Positions 61,678 to 64,000 of a DNA stretch of 64,000 nt are shown here, in pieces. Numbering within the stretch: the first letter of the stretch is position 1; each line of letters begins with the position of its first letter. Made by a program: the position numbers and the translations under genes. Where the stretch lies: contig NZ_DAHUXJ010000052.1 of NCBI RefSeq assembly GCF_027307225.1, positions 23,473 to 87,472 on the forward strand. The letters are read 5' to 3'. The DNA is from Bradyrhizobium sp. (GTDB taxonomy: Bacteria > Pseudomonadota > Alphaproteobacteria > Rhizobiales > Xanthobacteraceae). The notes beneath the pieces were generated by a model. The model was not told the origin of the DNA. It worked only from the letters and a program-made list of their open reading frames with translations, and searched no databases.

Positions 61678-63528
61678 TTATTTCCCCGCCGTTTTTTGTT
61701 TTCCGCTCTCGACATCCAGGCCAACGGTGCGGCCCGGAAAGCCTGCGGCATCAAAATAGCGTTGCGATAGCACCCGCTGGTATTTAGCTACGGTCCGCAA
61801 GCCATTGGCGGTTGGTTTGGAGATGATCGTGCCGTCCGCCGATTTGGGAACGATCCCGTTCGGCAGCGCCTCCGACATCATCCGGCCGGTCAGGCCGCCA
61901 TTGCTCGCGTTGTGTAAGCCAAGCAGGCCCGCGATGGTCATCCCGACGTCGGCATTGTTGACCGGTAGCGGATCGACATAGCCTGCTTTGAAATCCGGTC
62001 CGATCGCTGCCATGAAGTTCAGCGTATCGCCGCGCCCGAAGCTGCCGTGCATGCCCTGGCCCTGGCGCAAGACCGTATCGGCGACTTCCACCGAACAGTT
62101 GCTGGGTTCGTCGCATCCTTTGGCATAGGAGCGGAAGTTGACGACAATCGATGGCGTTGGTGTCGCGGCCTTGCCCTTCAAGCCGATCTGCGACATCTCC
62201 AGCGTTCCGCGAAAACGTCCGAGCTTGTCGTCAACAAAAATGCCGCTGACATAGTCCTGCTTGAGCAGGGCTTCGATGGCCCGCCGCGCCAGCTTCTTGT
62301 CGCGCTTGGGCAGATAGATCAGGTCCGACCCGCCATTGGTCGCGACTACGAGTTCTGGTTTTGAAGGATCTGCACCGAGCAGGCCGTTGCCGGCCTTCGG
62401 GTGAGCGCCGTCGGCTACCTTGGCGTTGCTGTTGTTCGGGTCGAACAGCGGCAGATCGAGCGCCTTGGCGAGATCGAGCGCCACGAAACCCAAGGGGAGG
62501 AAATCTTTCGGCGTATCGTCGTAAGCGGCCTTTGCGGCGGCACTCGTCTTGCTCTGCTTGGAGATGGTCGAGAAGCCGTGGTCGGAGGCGATGATGATGT
62601 TGGTGTCGGCAGCTAGCCCAAGGTCGTCCAGCGCTTTACGCAACGCGGCGAGGTTGTTGTCGGCGTTCTTGATACCGGCGAGCGAGGTGGGTCCATTGAT
62701 GCCCGGCGTGACCGTATTGAGGCTGTCGCCGTTGTTGTGCTGGCTGCCATCGGGATCGCGCGACCAGAACACCAGCACGAACGGCGTGTTGCGCGCCTTG
62801 AACAGCGGCAGCAGCACTTTGGTGGCGACATCGACGAAATAGGCCTGCTGGACCGTGTTCGGGACCAGCGTGCCAGCCGTCGTGGCATTGCCGGCCTTGC
62901 CATTCTCGCCGCGCGATGGCGTGGCCAGCGGAAGGCCGGCCTTGGTCAGCGCTGCCTTGATTTCTTCCGACAGCGGCACGCCGTTTTTGCGGCCGGTCGC
63001 ATCATCGAACACGATCGAATGGGTGCCCTCGGTGCCGATCTTGTCGGTGTGATCGAAGATCAGGGTCGGGCCGAGCTTGCCGATTGCGGCGGTACTGAAG
63101 CCCTTGGCGCGCGCCATTTTCAGAATGGTATCTTCGTTCAGATAATCGCCGCCAAAATGCGCGTCGGCATCGAGGATGACGGGATCGGATTCCAGAAATG
63201 GCGTGACGGTGCCATTGGCCGGAGCGACCGGATAACCGGTGTAGATCGTGTTGGCGAAGTCGCCGGTATCGCCCAGGTAATGGCCGGTCGCGATGGCCGA
63301 CGCATTCGCCGTCGTGAAAGTCGGAAACATCGAATGCGAGTTTTTGAAATTGACGCCACGATCGCGCACCTCGGCCATCGCCGGCGCCGTTTCCGGACGC
63401 ACGATCCGCCCGCGCAACCCATCGGGCACAAACAGAATGATATTGTGGGGCTTGCTGTTCTGCGAGAAGGCAACGGTCGTCGACAGCAAGAGCAATCCAG
63501 CAGTTAAGGTCACCACGGCGTGGCGCAT
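61678..63528 (-). CDS. Exported alkaline-phosphatase-superfamily protein
   Basis: 616 residues from ATG 63528; the TTG at 63552 would add eight residues but is less supported. Signal peptide MRHAVVTLTAGLLLLSTTVAFS, then the fold core IILFVPDGLRGRIVRPETAP and FPTFTTANASAIATGHYLGD with the nucleophile Thr in the FTT turn. Metal ligands are visible in WSRDPDGSQHN and IIASDHGFSTI. Related to phosphodiesterase/nucleotide pyrophosphatases (type I PDE). Substrate: phosphoesters, not further defined. Confidence 0.9.
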   Translation of the reverse strand: MRHAVVTLTAGLLLLSTTVAFSQNSKPHNIILFVPDGLRGRIVRPETAPAMAEVRDRGVNFKNSHSMFPTFTTANASAIATGHYLGDTGDFANTIYTGYPVAPANGTVTPFLESDPVILDADAHFGGDYLNEDTILKMARAKGFSTAAIGKLGPTLIFDHTDKIGTEGTHSIVFDDATGRKNGVPLSEEIKAALTKAGLPLATPSRGENGKAGNATTAGTLVPNTVQQAYFVDVATKVLLPLFKARNTPFVLVFWSRDPDGSQHNNGDSLNTVTPGINGPTSLAGIKNADNNLAALRKALDDLGLAADTNIIIASDHGFSTISKQSKTSAAAKAAYDDTPKDFLPLGFVALDLAKALDLPLFDPNNSNAKVADGAHPKAGNGLLGADPSKPELVVATNGGSDLIYLPKRDKKLARRAIEALLKQDYVSGIFVDDKLGRFRGTLEMSQIGLKGKAATPTPSIVVNFRSYAKGCDEPSNCSVEVADTVLRQGQGMHGSFGRGDTLNFMAAIGPDFKAGYVDPLPVNNADVGMTIAGLLGLHNASNGGLTGRMMSEALPNGIVPKSADGTIISKPTANGLRTVAKYQRVLSQRYFDAAGFPGRTVGLDVESGKQKTAGK

Positions 63529-63629
63529 TTTTGAAAGTCTCCGGCGAATCAAAATTGGCGGCCCGATCGGCCAGCCGTCTTGTCCAAGTTTGTCAGATCA
63601 GGTGGGTTGCGAATGTCAAATCCACTCCA

Positions 63630-64000
63630 CTAGCTGTGCTGTCTCGAAAACGGGCGGCAGTTATAGGCCTTGCGGAAACCGGCTGCCTTGGCGTCGTCTT
63701 CGGAGCAGAACCAGCGGTCCGGATTGGTCATCGCTGGGTAGCTGCGGCAAGCCGGCAGGTGATAGATGCCGACATTGCCGGTGACGTGGGCGCGCAGCGC
63801 ATACTTGCCCTTGATCGCACAGCTCGACGGCATGGCGGGGTTTTGCGGAAACAGCGTCTCGCGGATTTCACGATCCTTGTCGGCGCGGCAGGCGGCGCCG
63901 AGGAGGGGGCCGTCCTTTCGCCCTGCGCGGAAATCCTGCGGAGCGGCAAAGCAGCCTTTCCAGAGTCCTCGGCGATTGCTTTTGGCCTCGGCCTCGTCGT
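63630..64000 (-). CDS. Thermonuclease/ExoI-like exported protein, C-terminal part
   Basis: Runs off the right end of the window (5' part missing). The visible part (about 122 residues) begins DEAEAKSNRRGLWKGCFAAP, the last conserved block of staphylococcal-nuclease-like domains, and continues through LGAACRADKDREIRETLFPQ to a sunset-type tail SSCAIKGKYALRAHVTGNVG, YHLPACRSYPAMT and WFCSEDDAKAAGFRKA. In rhizobia this architecture is found in ExoI-like exported nucleases. The stop is at 63630-63632. Real continuation needs the next contig part. Confidence 0.78.
   Translation of the reverse strand, partial: DEAEAKSNRRGLWKGCFAAPQDFRAGRKDGPLLGAACRADKDREIRETLFPQNPAMPSSCAIKGKYALRAHVTGNVGIYHLPACRSYPAMTNPDRWFCSEDDAKAAGFRKAYNCRPFSRQHS

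Overview
The window looks like one stretch of chromosome from a high-G+C alphaproteobacterium of the Bradyrhizobium type (Nitrobacteraceae/Bradyrhizobiaceae). The basis is the rpsK-rpoA-rplQ order with an RpoA sequence of that group, the HtrA-rarA pair behind it, GCG/CRP-type small secreted proteins, an ATP12 chaperone, a fused indolepyruvate ferredoxin oxidoreductase, and intergenic repeat families that I associate with these genomes. This is recognition from memory; no database search was possible.

Layout. 1-2150: end of the ribosomal/alpha operon, closed by a terminator, with a palindromic repeat lodged between rpoA and rplQ. 2268-13556: housekeeping and small accessory genes: a quinone-oxidoreductase-like dehydrogenase with a divergent HxlR regulator, an HtrA protease overlapping rarA, a toxin-antitoxin pair, a membrane methyltransferase, an esterase, an RluC-type pseudouridine synthase, a broken amidohydrolase and ATP12. 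13626-17771: a FliK-like/FlhB-tail pair, a DOPA-dioxygenase-like protein, a CMD-family protein and DUF4260. 17951-19483: acyl-CoA carboxylase beta subunit. 19519-20940: a low-G+C SIR2-domain gene that looks acquired and resembles NAD-consuming defence proteins. 21145-25430: small secreted proteins, then two neighbouring genes that each carry the same 169-bp double-hairpin element inserted in frame just behind the start codon. 25549-29059: assorted enzymes, a truncated TRIC channel and a three-haem cytochrome.

29313-42287 is mainly catabolic: fused indolepyruvate oxidoreductase, a P450, an orphan branched-chain-type binding protein, HU, then a same-strand run of thiolase-like, DUF35, MaoC-type dehydratase, SDR, DapA-like and NUDIX genes. 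The content suggests CoA-thioester degradation of an unidentified substrate. 42423-47932 holds an orphan PAS/HAMP histidine kinase and small proteins. 48242-55013 is the accessory region: a MOSC remnant next to an IS256-type remnant, a DUF1186/SEC-C protein, a second toxin-antitoxin pair, gene-poor DNA, and a large serine recombinase whose 3' end runs into the antisense of a tRNA-Arg(TCG) gene. 55078-64000 returns to ordinary chromosome: PhzF, EamA transporter, photolyase, 1-Cys peroxiredoxin, alkaline-phosphatase-family protein and the end of a thermonuclease/ExoI-like gene.

The most unusual signal is the double-hairpin element (three copies at 23757, 24482 and 46789). It begins and ends with CTAG, its stems show compensatory changes between copies, it keeps one reading frame open, and two copies add exactly 55 codons to adjacent exported-protein genes. 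Second is the lone SIR2 gene.
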